64,000 bases of DNA from Ruegeria meonggei (GCF_900172215.1 NZ_FWFP01000011.1:96849-160848), one strand, 5' to 3'; counted from the stretch's first letter, positions 42,492-51,802 are shown. Notes: generated from the sequence alone by a model not told the origin. Program-made: numbers and translations.

Positions 42492-43271
42492 ATGAGAACC
42501 TTACTGATCATCTTGTTAGCTCTCGCGCCACTATCCGCCCTTGGCCAGTCACCGCTCAGTGGCGTTGACATGACATTGCCTAAAATGACCGAAGCGCAGA
42601 TGTCCCGCGCCGACGTTATCGCCCGGTTGGACGCCGCCATGACCGACAACCCCGCCGATTTCACCCGCGTCTGGCTCAACAATCTGGACTTGTCCGGACT
42701 GGATTTCAGCAATGCGATCCTTCGAGCGGCATCTTTAAACGGCACCGATTTGTCAGGGGCAAAACTGGATGGTGCAGTTCTTAGCCAGTCCTGGATGATC
42801 GGAGCGAACCTTTCAGGCGCATCACTTGTTGGGGCCGAATTGTTCCAGACCCAGCTCAGCAAGGCCGACCTTAGCGACGCCGATTTCACAAGTGCCAGAA
42901 CCGCCGCGGACTTTACCAAAGCCAATCTGACCCGAGCGGTGTTTAAAGGGGCAGATTTCTCCGCCGACATGCGCAACCAATCCATGGGGCTTATGCGCGG
43001 CGTTCTGACCTCGGCGCGTGGGTCGGATGTGGATTTTACCAATGCGCAAATGTCCCGCGCCGATCTGGAATTTGCCAAACTGCCCAACGCAAATTTCACC
43101 GGTGCGGACATGTCGATGGCCACATTGGGTGGGGCAGACCTGACAGGGGCCACATTGTCCGGCGCTGATTTTACGGATGCTGATCTAACTGCAACGCAGT
43201 TAACGGATATTAAAGGTGCAGATCAGACCAATCTGGACGCCGCGAAGAACCTGAATCGCGCCATTCGCTGA
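42492..43271 (+). CDS. Exported pentapeptide-repeat protein
   Basis: 259 residues: signal peptide (RTLLIILLALAPLSALG) and a right-handed beta-helix of A(D/N)LXX repeats from about residue 60 to the end (LSGLDFSNAILRAASLNGTD, LVGAELFQTQLSKADLSDAD, and later copies). Most pentapeptide proteins are cytoplasmic, so a secreted one in a methanol cluster is notable. GGAGGG precedes the ATG. Function unknown. Confidence 0.85.
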   Translation: MRTLLIILLALAPLSALGQSPLSGVDMTLPKMTEAQMSRADVIARLDAAMTDNPADFTRVWLNNLDLSGLDFSNAILRAASLNGTDLSGAKLDGAVLSQSWMIGANLSGASLVGAELFQTQLSKADLSDADFTSARTAADFTKANLTRAVFKGADFSADMRNQSMGLMRGVLTSARGSDVDFTNAQMSRADLEFAKLPNANFTGADMSMATLGGADLTGATLSGADFTDADLTATQLTDIKGADQTNLDAAKNLNRAIR

Positions 43272-43275
43272 TGTG

Positions 43276-44307
43276 CTATTCCCATTCAAGTTCGGTAAAC
43301 GCGACCGTTGCATTGCGGGGATTGTAGGTTTCAAACAAATCCCAATGTTCCGCTTCCTCCTGCGCGATCGTTTCGACTGCATCTCCCAGACGCTGACCGC
43401 TGTCGATTGCTGCGCGCGTATCTGTTTCCAGCACATCCAGGTAGTGCAGCATATCCGCTGCACCTTCCGGCCAGGCCAGGAGGGGACCACCATGGCCGGG
43501 TACAATTTGAGTAACCTCCAACCCGGTCAGTTTTTTGAGAACACGCTGCCAACCGATCAGCTCGCCATCCAACGCCGGGATATGCCGATGAAACACTAGA
43601 TCACCCGTGAACAACACACCGGAGTTTACATCCATCACTGTCAGGTCATTCCCCGTGTGCGCTCTGGGCCAGGCCCGCAGGATCAGTTTACGCCCGCCCA
43701 GATCAATCTCCTCCTCGGTTTCGACCTCGATTTCTACCGTAATCGGCTCAACACCCAGATAGGCCTCGGGGCCAAGAGCTGTGCTCAGGCTTTCGACGTA
43801 GTTGCCCAAACGGTCCAACAACGCTCTTTCTAATCCCGCATGGCCAACAACCTTTGCCCCTGCAAGAGTCAACGGTGCGGTCCCAAGAGTGTGGTCGGGA
43901 TGCATGTGTGTCAAAATTACGTGACTGACGGGTTTGTCTGTTTCTGTCCGAACGGCGCGCCAGATGGCCTCTCCCATCCAAGGTGCAGTTCCCGTGTCGA
44001 TCACCGCAACACTGTCTTGGCCGATGACAAATCCGATATTCGATATGTCCCCCAAATTGCCCGCTAGGGGCTCTTCTATCAAACCGAGATGCACAAAAAG
44101 GCCGGGCGCAACTTCGTCAAAGTTCAGTTTCTGACCAACAGGTTGGCAAAAGGGTTCTCCGCTGTGCCCATCGGTAAGCAGCGGAGGCGAGACCCTTAGC
44201 TCCAGTTCGCAATCGACCCGATATTCAGCTTCGTAGCCCGGCAAAAGCTGCTCTCTGCAGAGCTCGGTCGCGGTCTGTGCGCACACTAAAATCACAGCTT
44301 CGAACAT
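43276..44307 (-). CDS. Quinoprotein relay system zinc metallohydrolase (MBL fold)
   Basis: 343 residues. After an N-terminal region with Cys residues (CELELRVSP, EPFCQPVG) comes a metallo-beta-lactamase domain with the metal-binding HMHPDHTLG near residue 133, later HAGL and RAHTGND, and the C-terminal GHGG near 270. Related to SoxH and to the family that co-occurs with fused SoxYZ-like carriers and PQQ dehydrogenases. It probably acts on a carrier-bound or glutathione-like thioester or persulfide; this is inferred from co-occurrence. Divergent from the second carrier gene. Confidence 0.85.
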   Translation of the reverse strand: MFEAVILVCAQTATELCREQLLPGYEAEYRVDCELELRVSPPLLTDGHSGEPFCQPVGQKLNFDEVAPGLFVHLGLIEEPLAGNLGDISNIGFVIGQDSVAVIDTGTAPWMGEAIWRAVRTETDKPVSHVILTHMHPDHTLGTAPLTLAGAKVVGHAGLERALLDRLGNYVESLSTALGPEAYLGVEPITVEIEVETEEEIDLGGRKLILRAWPRAHTGNDLTVMDVNSGVLFTGDLVFHRHIPALDGELIGWQRVLKKLTGLEVTQIVPGHGGPLLAWPEGAADMLHYLDVLETDTRAAIDSGQRLGDAVETIAQEEAEHWDLFETYNPRNATVAFTELEWE

Positions 44308-44429
44308 AGAAAACCTCCGCTGAGTACCTTGGCACAGATCGCTGCCGGAACCACACCGCCTTTCGTCGGCATATATTTTGTTGGGGTTTTATGGCATATT
44401 CTGCTGCACCGGTTGCCGGAGGAGACAAC

Positions 44430-45242
44430 ATGGCCAGAGCACTTGCACCCGCAGCGATCCTTTCATTTGCGATATCCTTGCCCGCATGGGCAGAACAGCC
44501 AGTCAAGAACCCGCTTGCCGACAGCGAGACATGGCAGGACCTGCAATATGACGTGGTGGGAGACGCCCAGATCGGGAACGCGGACACATTGCTTTCTCTG
44601 GACGCACCCTATAGGGCACATGATGCGGCGACAGTGCCTATCGTTTTGAAGCAACTCGACCCCAATGTGGAGATATCCGCCGCTACTGTCGTGATCGACG
44701 AAAACCCGGCTCCAATCGCTGGTGTCTTCACCTTTTCACCAGCCATGGGTGAATTGGATTTCGAAATGCGGGTCCGCGTGAACCAATACTCGAATATCCG
44801 GGTGATTGCCGAAACGCCTGATGGGCTTCACATGACGGGCCGGTTTGTCAAAGCCTCTGGCGGCTGTTCTGCTCCGGCCAGCAAGGATCCAGAGGTCGCT
44901 TTGGCGTCGATGGGCAAGATGAAACTGCGCAGTTTTGGGCAAGAAGCACAGGTATCGACACCGCGCCGCGAAGCTCAGATCATGATCCGGCACCCGAACT
45001 ATTCCGGTCTGCAGCGCGATCAGGTCACGCAACTGTTCATTCCGGCGCACTTCATCGACCATATCGAAGTTTGGCAGGGCGAAGAGCTGTTGTTCACCAT
45101 GGACGGCGGCATCTCGATCTCGGAAAACCCTGCTTTCCGGTTTACCTATAACGACAACGGCACGACCATGTTGACGGTCAAGGCCACAGATACCGAAGGC
45201 AATACGTTTGAGAAAGACCTGCCCAAGGCTGCGGCCAGCTAA
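44430..45242 (+). CDS. Quinoprotein dehydrogenase-associated SoxYZ-like carrier (2)
   Basis: About 270 residues. Signal peptide (ILSFAISLPAWA), SoxY-like domain (LDAPYRAHDAATVPIVLK near 58, VVIDENPAPIAGVFTFS near 90) and SoxZ-like C-terminal domain (MIRHPNYSGLQRDQVTQLFI near 187). The carrier Cys is internal in ASGGCSAPASKDPE near 146. Paralog of the carrier at 34.6 kb, clearly diverged. Start at the ATG after GGAGGAG. Paired divergently with the metallohydrolase gene, so these two probably work together. Confidence 0.88.
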   Translation: MARALAPAAILSFAISLPAWAEQPVKNPLADSETWQDLQYDVVGDAQIGNADTLLSLDAPYRAHDAATVPIVLKQLDPNVEISAATVVIDENPAPIAGVFTFSPAMGELDFEMRVRVNQYSNIRVIAETPDGLHMTGRFVKASGGCSAPASKDPEVALASMGKMKLRSFGQEAQVSTPRREAQIMIRHPNYSGLQRDQVTQLFIPAHFIDHIEVWQGEELLFTMDGGISISENPAFRFTYNDNGTTMLTVKATDTEGNTFEKDLPKAAAS

Positions 45243-45262
45243 CGGACGGTTTCGCGTTCAGC

Positions 45263-45649
45263 TCAGAAACAGACAATTTCAGCTTCGGCCTGTGCGCGGC
45301 GCAGATCAGCAACCATGTTATCAGCCAGAACCGCGCTTTTGAAAAACGCCATTCTCTCCCCCCCGACCCGGCGCATCGACAGTACGGTTTCCGCCTGTTC
45401 GTATCGTTCATAGGGCAATATCGAAGCGATAAGATCAATCGAGCACGAACACCGGTCCAGCATCTCGCGGGTCTGGCCATTGGTCACCATACATGCGAAC
45501 ACGTAATCCGCGCGCGCTGCGGTCGGGTAATCGTTGAGCCGGTCGGCGACGCTTTGTGCTGACACTGTGATCGGTACAACCAGGAAAGCCGCAACTAAGA
45601 CGGTATAGATCATCCGGTTACGTCCCCATTTACGGCCCGAGGCATTCAT
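45263..45649 (-). CDS. Small periplasmic Cys-containing protein, unknown
   Basis: 128 residues with a signal peptide (MIYTVLVAAFLVVPITVSA) after a short basic start. The mature part is helical and has four Cys (FACMVTNG, LDRCSCSID, EIVCF at the very end), suggesting two disulfides. ATGA overlap with the upstream unknown gene. Not recognised; conserved spacing of Cys suggests a structural periplasmic protein of the C1 region. Confidence 0.72.
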   Translation of the reverse strand: MNASGRKWGRNRMIYTVLVAAFLVVPITVSAQSVADRLNDYPTAARADYVFACMVTNGQTREMLDRCSCSIDLIASILPYERYEQAETVLSMRRVGGERMAFFKSAVLADNMVADLRRAQAEAEIVCF

Positions 45650-46320
45650 TCTCGACCCTCCTGCACGCCTTCAAACTGTATCTCCGATCGATAAACTGCC
45701 GCGCCCTCGCCTTGGGGCGCAGCTTCAGCGACCAGGTGCAGATACCATCCCGGAACCTCCTCTGACACGGTGACGCTGAGGGTAAGATCTCCGAACCCTT
45801 GCATTCGGTCCCGGTTCGGATCCTCGGCGAAGGGCCGCATGAGGATGGTCTGTACAGGAATGGTTTTGCCATCGAGCAACGCCTCACCCTTGATAATCTC
45901 GGCAGGTTGAACCAGCGCGTCTTTGACGCGGTTTCGGATGTAGAAAGGGCTGCCTCCGGCGGACTCAGCCATGTCCCGGATGGCACTTTCATAAAATACC
46001 ATGATCATCGGATTCCCGACACTGGCCGGAAAGACTCCCATGGCGCGGTGTTTGTCATTTTGGCGAAACTCCAGATGCGCCATTTCGGTTCCATCGTCCG
46101 CGAAGCTGAGCGCGATATCGCCGGTGTCACGCTCGGCTGTATCGGCCCGAAGCTGGTTTGTGACGGTGCGCTGGTATAGCAACTCCTTGTCCCTTGCGAT
46201 ACTGTCCAGAACGCCATCCTGGAACAGCAAATCATAAGCCTGTTCTGCGTCAATCGAGGCAGCGGCCAACGGACTAAGACTCAAAAATGAAGCCACCAGT
46301 CCGCAAAGAAACAGTCTCAT
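45646..46320 (-). CDS. Periplasmic protein, unknown
   Basis: 224 residues with signal peptide (RLFLCGLVASFLSLSPLAAA). Mature part beta-rich, with GDIALSFADDGTEMAHLEFR near 66-85 and KTIPVQTILMRPFAEDPN near 150. No Cys in the mature part. Coupled to the next gene. I do not recognise the family; its position near the methanol island and after the sensor genes suggests an MxaE/MxaH-like accessory role, but there is no sequence proof. Confidence 0.72.
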   Translation of the reverse strand: MRLFLCGLVASFLSLSPLAAASIDAEQAYDLLFQDGVLDSIARDKELLYQRTVTNQLRADTAERDTGDIALSFADDGTEMAHLEFRQNDKHRAMGVFPASVGNPMIMVFYESAIRDMAESAGGSPFYIRNRVKDALVQPAEIIKGEALLDGKTIPVQTILMRPFAEDPNRDRMQGFGDLTLSVTVSEEVPGWYLHLVAEAAPQGEGAAVYRSEIQFEGVQEGRE

Positions 46321-46365
46321 GATTTTGTCCTCCCATGAATGAAAGTATGGGCTATTCGCCCCATG

Positions 46366-48621
46366 TCACCGCCGACTTTTGTCGGTGTCGAGCGATTGAG
46401 TGGCCAGAGCGTGCTGAATCTTCCAGATGATCAAGGACCGGAGCCGGGGCAGCTTGACCGGTTTTGTCATAACGGAAATCTCATACCGCAATCCTTCTTT
46501 GCGTAAAGCTTCGCTGCGATCCGCCGTGATCAAAATCGCCGGAATCTGAGTCTGCGTCATCTCTCGGATTTGGCGGATTGCGTTCACACCAGTTTCACCA
46601 TCATCCAGTTGGTAATCCGCCAGAATGATATCGGGCGGCATTCCTATATCTGTGATGAACTGCATGGCCTCCTGCGGTGACAGGGCTGGCAGAACACTGG
46701 CGCCATTCTGTTCCAGCCATTGCGTTGTGCCAAACAGAACATCACGGTCATTTTCGATTACCAATACGATGAAATCCAACGGCAGATCTCCGGCGTTCGT
46801 CAGAAGATCCAATGGCTCAACAACACTTTGCTCGGTTTCGACCCTGTCCATTTCGATGCTGAACACAGATCCCATCCCGGGTTTTGACCGAAGCGCCAGT
46901 TTGTGGCCCAAAAGCCGGCACGCGCGGTCCACGACGGACAACCCCAGTCCCATACCGGACCCAAGAAGCCCGTTTTCAGCGCGTGTAAATTCTTCGAACA
47001 CGCGTTCCTGATCTTTGCGTGCAATGCCAATACCCGTGTCCCAGACTTGCAGGATGACTTTGTCACCACGTCTGCGACACCCCACCAATACCCGACCACC
47101 GGGCTCAGTGTATTGGATGGCATTCACCACCAAATTCTGGATCGAGCGCAAAAGATAGACCGGATCGGAGTTCACGATTACCGAGCACAGAACCACATCA
47201 AGCTTCACATTTTTGTTCTCAGCGACCAGCATCTGGTCGCCTTGTATCCCTGCAATTATCGAGGCGAGGCTGACATCTGTGGGTGAGACCATATCCGGGT
47301 CAACGGTTTCGAGCCGTGAGATATCCAGCAATGAATGCAACAACTGCTCGGCAGAACCGAATGCACCGTCTAGTCGCTCCATCATCTCATAAAACTCGCT
47401 CTCGCGCGTGATCTCCAGCAAAGTTGAAATCATCAGTTTTGCTGCATTGATCGGCTGAAGCAGGTCGTGACTGGCGGCAGCAAGGAACCGTGTCTTGGAG
47501 GATACCGCAGCTTCAGCGCGTTCCTTTGCGATCCGCAGCGCCTCTTCCACCCGCGCTTTTTCGTCGTATTCCTGAACCAGCTTGGCATTTGCATGAGTCA
47601 ATTCTGCCGTGCGTTCCATGACTCGGTTTTCCAGGGTCTCAGTCGCACGGGCCTCCAGCGTCACGTCTTTGAGTTCGACCAGAAAACCACCATCTGGCAG
47701 TTGGTTGACTTGTATGTCCAGAACTCGGTCCGATCCGTCACGTACACGTTTGCGCAGCCAGCCCCGACTTTTAAGTTCGTGCTGCCATCTACCGATCCTG
47801 CGTTCATCTTCGGCCTTGATCAGCTCACGTGTCCGCATCAGATCCAAAAGCGTTTTCACAGGTACGTTTCCCCGCAAAAAAGAGAGCGGCAGGTTCAGAA
47901 TTTCTCGAAATCGCGCATTGTGCATCATGATCTGGGACTCAGACGAGAACGTGCAGACGCCAGAGCTCATGTTTTGGAAAACAGCCTGAAGATAGTCCTC
48001 CTGCCGGTCGATAAGGGTCTCTTTCTCGTCGCGGTTCCGACGCACAACCGAAGTGATGTCGGTGAGCAGAATAACCACGTTCTGAGCCGAAGTGTATTGC
48101 GCACTGAGTTGATACCAACGGTCGCCACGCAGTTCGATCACGTCACTTGACACCATACCCGTGTGGCAATTGCGCTCCAGCGTGTCCAACATGTTCGAGA
48201 TGCCATGGTCGGACGACACGAACTCGGGGCTACTTTGCACCAATAGAAAGAACCGTCCCAGGCTGAGGCCTGGACCGACAATTTCCGATATGTCCGGGAA
48301 AATCGCCTGAAACAGCTCGTTACACAGGTTCAACTCACCATCAGTGAACAGCGCAAACCCTTCTTCCATGGAAGACAGCGCTTTGACGAGGCTTTTGCGG
48401 GTTTGCTCGCGTTCGTATCTGGCGCTTTCAAGTTCGGTTGTGGCCCGTTCCAGATCGCGGCTCTGCTCCATCACCTGCTGCTGTAGCTCGATAGCAGACT
48501 GAAACGCCAGGAAGGCGGATGGTCCGACGTCCTTTTGGCGATTGGCGCGCCGCATCAGCGCATCAATGATCTTGGCTTGTTTCGAGACCTGAATCTCGAG
48601 CGGATCGTCTGGATTAAGCAT
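46366..48621 (-). CDS. Hybrid histidine kinase (NahK/ErcS'-like)
   Basis: About 751 residues, no membrane helix. A coiled coil (to about 85), two PAS-like domains (about 85-190 and 210-325), a second coiled coil, the phospho-acceptor motif FLAAASHDLLQPINAAKLM near 385, an ATPase domain (DTGIGIARKD near 550, GMGLGLSVVDRA near 578) and a C-terminal receiver (DYQLDDGETG with Asp near 675, KPVK near 728). SHDLLQPINA is the mark of the NahK/ErcS' group that controls PQQ ethanol oxidation and nitric oxide responses in Pseudomonas. Begins three bases after the FIST gene. Confidence 0.88.
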   Translation of the reverse strand: MLNPDDPLEIQVSKQAKIIDALMRRANRQKDVGPSAFLAFQSAIELQQQVMEQSRDLERATTELESARYEREQTRKSLVKALSSMEEGFALFTDGELNLCNELFQAIFPDISEIVGPGLSLGRFFLLVQSSPEFVSSDHGISNMLDTLERNCHTGMVSSDVIELRGDRWYQLSAQYTSAQNVVILLTDITSVVRRNRDEKETLIDRQEDYLQAVFQNMSSGVCTFSSESQIMMHNARFREILNLPLSFLRGNVPVKTLLDLMRTRELIKAEDERRIGRWQHELKSRGWLRKRVRDGSDRVLDIQVNQLPDGGFLVELKDVTLEARATETLENRVMERTAELTHANAKLVQEYDEKARVEEALRIAKERAEAAVSSKTRFLAAASHDLLQPINAAKLMISTLLEITRESEFYEMMERLDGAFGSAEQLLHSLLDISRLETVDPDMVSPTDVSLASIIAGIQGDQMLVAENKNVKLDVVLCSVIVNSDPVYLLRSIQNLVVNAIQYTEPGGRVLVGCRRRGDKVILQVWDTGIGIARKDQERVFEEFTRAENGLLGSGMGLGLSVVDRACRLLGHKLALRSKPGMGSVFSIEMDRVETEQSVVEPLDLLTNAGDLPLDFIVLVIENDRDVLFGTTQWLEQNGASVLPALSPQEAMQFITDIGMPPDIILADYQLDDGETGVNAIRQIREMTQTQIPAILITADRSEALRKEGLRYEISVMTKPVKLPRLRSLIIWKIQHALATQSLDTDKSRR

Positions 48622-48623
48622 GG

Positions 48624-49781
48624 TCAACTCAGGTCCCGCTTCTCTGGCTCAAAGAAGGCGACCCCCACAAAGGTCTGGTTCATGTGGACACCGGATTGCT
48701 GCTCTCCATAGGTGTTGAAACCAACAACCCGGTGGGATTGCAAAACGTCCGAGACCTGATTGCTCAGCTGTTTCTGTTCGATTTCCAGCTTGCGCAAAAT
48801 ACAGTCGAACCCAAGGATGAAATCCGGTGCCGTTCCGGTATTGTCGCGCACATCGAGCCCAGACTTGAGCGTTTCGATGATTTCCTTCCCCCGTCCCAAA
48901 GTCATGATCAGGCCATCGTCTATCGCCGCGAGAAAGGACAGCGAGCCCCCGTCCATCGGTTCGCGAATGGCGCGTACGTAGTAATTCAAGTTTTGCCGCA
49001 GAAGCAGCGGGTTTTCTGCAAAAACCAGCGGCGAAAGATCCTCGGCTGCGCAGCCGACCAGCCGCGCGTATTCCTGAGCCGCCGGAGCGCCATTGATCTC
49101 ATAGACCACACGCTCTTCCGGATTGGCATCGGTGATAATGATCTCTGACCCGATTGGCAGGAAATGGTCAAAACCGATACCTTGAAAACCGAGGTTTGTC
49201 TCAATCAACAAAAGGATAGCGGCATTGCTGTAGGCACTGCCGCCATGTAAAACAAACGTTTCTTCATATTGCAAGCCATCTCCAGCAGAGCCGCCAAAGA
49301 TCGACAATCCGTCAAGAACGGTTTCCAGGGTTGAGACCAGCAGATCTTCTTGCTTGGACAATCCATCCGAGAATACCAAAGCCAACCTGTTCCATCCTGC
49401 CGTATGACGAAATCTCTCGGCCTGACGTTGTGCGGTAGCTGCGATTTCCGTTGAATCCAACGGCCTGAGTTCCTCGTACAGAATCGAGGAGCATCGAAAA
49501 TTGGACTTGGGAAAGGCCAACAGCAAAAGCGCATCCGATTCATAACCTGATCGCGTTATCTGCCCCGCAGTTGTGCAGCCGAAAACGGGAACGCCCGCAA
49601 GCTTCCAGTTTAGGCGGCGCGATACTTCCGCGGGATCATGGTTGCTGGGAACAAAGGCTAGGACGAAGCAAGATGAGAGGCAATCAATGTCCGCGCAGGC
49701 TTCCTCAACGGCGGTTGCCGGGTCCGAGCTAGCGGAACGGCCAATAGCTATGAAGTTCGGTCTAGGTTCCAAATCCCGCAT
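48624..49781 (-). CDS. FIST-domain sensory protein (NosP-like)
   Basis: 385 residues made of an N-terminal FIST domain (about 30-220, GVPVFGCTTAGQITRSGYES near 62-81, VLDGLSIFGGSAGDG near 154) and a FIST_C domain (about 225-365). FIST proteins are cytoplasmic ligand-binding sensors; in Pseudomonas the FIST heme protein NosP binds nitric oxide and inhibits the adjacent kinase NahK. The same gene pair occurs here, so a gas- or ligand-controlled switch is likely. Heme binding cannot be read from sequence. Confidence 0.85.
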   Translation of the reverse strand: MRDLEPRPNFIAIGRSASSDPATAVEEACADIDCLSSCFVLAFVPSNHDPAEVSRRLNWKLAGVPVFGCTTAGQITRSGYESDALLLLAFPKSNFRCSSILYEELRPLDSTEIAATAQRQAERFRHTAGWNRLALVFSDGLSKQEDLLVSTLETVLDGLSIFGGSAGDGLQYEETFVLHGGSAYSNAAILLLIETNLGFQGIGFDHFLPIGSEIIITDANPEERVVYEINGAPAAQEYARLVGCAAEDLSPLVFAENPLLLRQNLNYYVRAIREPMDGGSLSFLAAIDDGLIMTLGRGKEIIETLKSGLDVRDNTGTAPDFILGFDCILRKLEIEQKQLSNQVSDVLQSHRVVGFNTYGEQQSGVHMNQTFVGVAFFEPEKRDLS

Positions 49782-49790
49782 GCACGCCCC

Positions 49791-50510
49791 CTAGTGCTGA
49801 AGAAAGGACTTAACCTCCGGCTCATGTCGCGACTGACGGGCGACAACCGAGTCGACCAGAACAGCGGCCTGGGTTCGATTGCGCACCCCTAGTCGACGCA
49901 GTAAAGCGGTGATATGCGCCTTGACGGTCGCCTCGGCCAACGACAGCTCGTATGCGATCTGTTTGTTAGATTGGCCCACACAAATAAGTTTGAGAATTTT
50001 GACCTGTTGCGGCGTCAGTGATGAAAGTTCAGGGCTGGATTGATAGACAATGCTCTCTAGTGGCTTTGTCTCTTCAACCCGTCTGTATTCGACAGGCACA
50101 TACTTACGGCCAGAAGCGATTTCCTGAATCGCGATCTTGAGTGTTTGCGCGGGCGTATCTTTGGGAAGAAACCCCATCGCACCGTGATCCAGTAAAGATC
50201 GCACAAGCTCTCCGGATGCAAGGGACGAGATAACCAGAACCGGCACCTTCGGACAGCGCTGTCGGAACTGTTGAAAACCCGAGATACCTGTGACGTCCGG
50301 CAACTTGAGGTCAAACATGATCAGGTCAGGTTTGAAGCCCTCGCCAAGTATCTCAAATGATTGCGCGAGCGTGTTGGCTTTTTCAATCCGGCAATTCTCG
50401 AAACTCAGTTGCAACGCCGCAGCCAGTGCGTCGCTAAACAGCGGATGATCATCAACAATAAGCACGCTGGACACTTGGTCCAACGGTTCAGGGCATCCCG
50501 CAGTATGCAT
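49791..50510 (-). CDS. LuxR/NarL-family response regulator (ErdR/AgmR-like)
   Basis: 239 residues. Receiver domain with DDHPLFSDAL near 20-29, phospho-acceptor Asp in MFDLKLPDVTG near 67, and a C-terminal LuxR helix-turn-helix (LTPQQVKILKLICVGQSNKQ near 165-184, AEATVKAHITALLRRLGVRN). AgmR/ErdR-type regulators activate PQQ-dependent alcohol dehydrogenase genes. First gene of the operon with the FIST protein and hybrid kinase, so the three form a phosphorelay for C1 genes. Confidence 0.88.
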   Translation of the reverse strand: MHTAGCPEPLDQVSSVLIVDDHPLFSDALAAALQLSFENCRIEKANTLAQSFEILGEGFKPDLIMFDLKLPDVTGISGFQQFRQRCPKVPVLVISSLASGELVRSLLDHGAMGFLPKDTPAQTLKIAIQEIASGRKYVPVEYRRVEETKPLESIVYQSSPELSSLTPQQVKILKLICVGQSNKQIAYELSLAEATVKAHITALLRRLGVRNRTQAAVLVDSVVARQSRHEPEVKSFLQH

Positions 50511-50620
50511 AGCCTCTCCTCCAATGGGAAAAGTACATCATTTCTTGATCAGTTCAACTGTTTCATTTTGATACGTTCAAAAGATTCCATAAATAACAGA
50601 AGCTTGATAACTCGGAGGGT

Positions 50621-51802
50621 CTAATTTTTGAGGAATTTCCTGACAAATTCATTCAAATCAGGTGCCGCTACCTTGGGATCGAACACCTGCCTGTCAAAGT
50701 CTCGAATTTGTTCAAGGCGCCCGGATGAGGGTCCGTCCCGACGTAAGATCGCAACAGCAGTTTGTCGCAGCCCGTTTGCGCGACCGGCCTTGGCGCAACC
50801 CCGCAAATCACGAACCAGGGGATCGAAAACACTTAAACGCTGCAATGCCTTTGAAGCGGCCACTTTATGCCCAGACATGCCTAAAACCAGACCAGCCAGA
50901 AAAACGACAGCGGCGAATGCGAAAGCTGGCCATTTCAGCAACGTCACAGGTGGCGCTACCTCCTCGGGGCCGTCAGAGGGCACCGCTCCGGTGAACGTGC
51001 CGTACGCAATGCGTTGTGGTGAAATCGTGACCTCGCGAGCTTCGCGCGCGAAGGTGTCGAAATAGCTGAATTGCAGGGGTTCAACAAGGCCAGACGTATC
51101 GTTAGACGGGCGAATGGTCCAGCGCCAGAATGCATAGGTTACTGGCCCCTCCGGGGTCAATTCGACTAGACGTTTCTCAGGATGCGCGAAGATCAAAGCC
51201 GAAGGTGAGGTTAACTCTGGCATCGGCGGGATCATCTCGGGGGTTGCACCCAAAGCCTCCAGCCGGATGACACGCAAGACACCCTCGCCCGGGGCAAGTT
51301 GATCTGGTGCATTCGACCACTGGTCTGAGATTTGCAACATGCGCACCGGAAACCACCAATCCTTCGTGGCCGGGGCTTCAGCGACCTGAATGGACAGTGG
51401 TTCCGATTGAATCTCATGTTCAAACCAGTCGTCATTTTCGTCAGTCAGCGTCAACCGGTGAACGAATGGACCAATCGCAAGCTCGCCCGCCTCGACCGGA
51501 TAGATTGCCATGCGCCGGGTAAACACTATGAACTTCCGACCATTGATCCGTTCTTCCGACCAACTGTCCGGCCCAAGCTGTGCCCAGCTAAACCCTTCAA
51601 AATCGGGTTGGACAAGTTCCTCACGAGTGATGTGTCGGCGGTAAACACCCCGGATCGTCAAAAGCACCATCTCCTGGGTGAAAGGAACAGAGCCGTTGTC
51701 TTCAATGGTAACCTCTATCGACGCCTCAGATGGCAGCACGGTCTTTGATTGCGCCAGCACCTGAACAGGGAGAACGATGAGAAGTAAAACCAACCACTTC
51801 AT
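50621..51802 (-). CDS. BatD-like membrane protein
   Basis: 393 residues: signal peptide (KWLVLLLIVLPVQVLA), periplasmic beta-sandwich repeats (about 25-285), one membrane helix near 292-312 (LLKWPAFAFAAVVFLAGLVL) and a cytoplasmic tail. This is the BatD/oxygen-tolerance layout seen with MoxR-VWA systems. Last gene of the seven-gene moxR operon, overlapping the TPR gene. Probably anchors the complex on the periplasmic side. Confidence 0.82.
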   Translation of the reverse strand: MKWLVLLLIVLPVQVLAQSKTVLPSEASIEVTIEDNGSVPFTQEMVLLTIRGVYRRHITREELVQPDFEGFSWAQLGPDSWSEERINGRKFIVFTRRMAIYPVEAGELAIGPFVHRLTLTDENDDWFEHEIQSEPLSIQVAEAPATKDWWFPVRMLQISDQWSNAPDQLAPGEGVLRVIRLEALGATPEMIPPMPELTSPSALIFAHPEKRLVELTPEGPVTYAFWRWTIRPSNDTSGLVEPLQFSYFDTFAREAREVTISPQRIAYGTFTGAVPSDGPEEVAPPVTLLKWPAFAFAAVVFLAGLVLGMSGHKVAASKALQRLSVFDPLVRDLRGCAKAGRANGLRQTAVAILRRDGPSSGRLEQIRDFDRQVFDPKVAAPDLNEFVRKFLKN

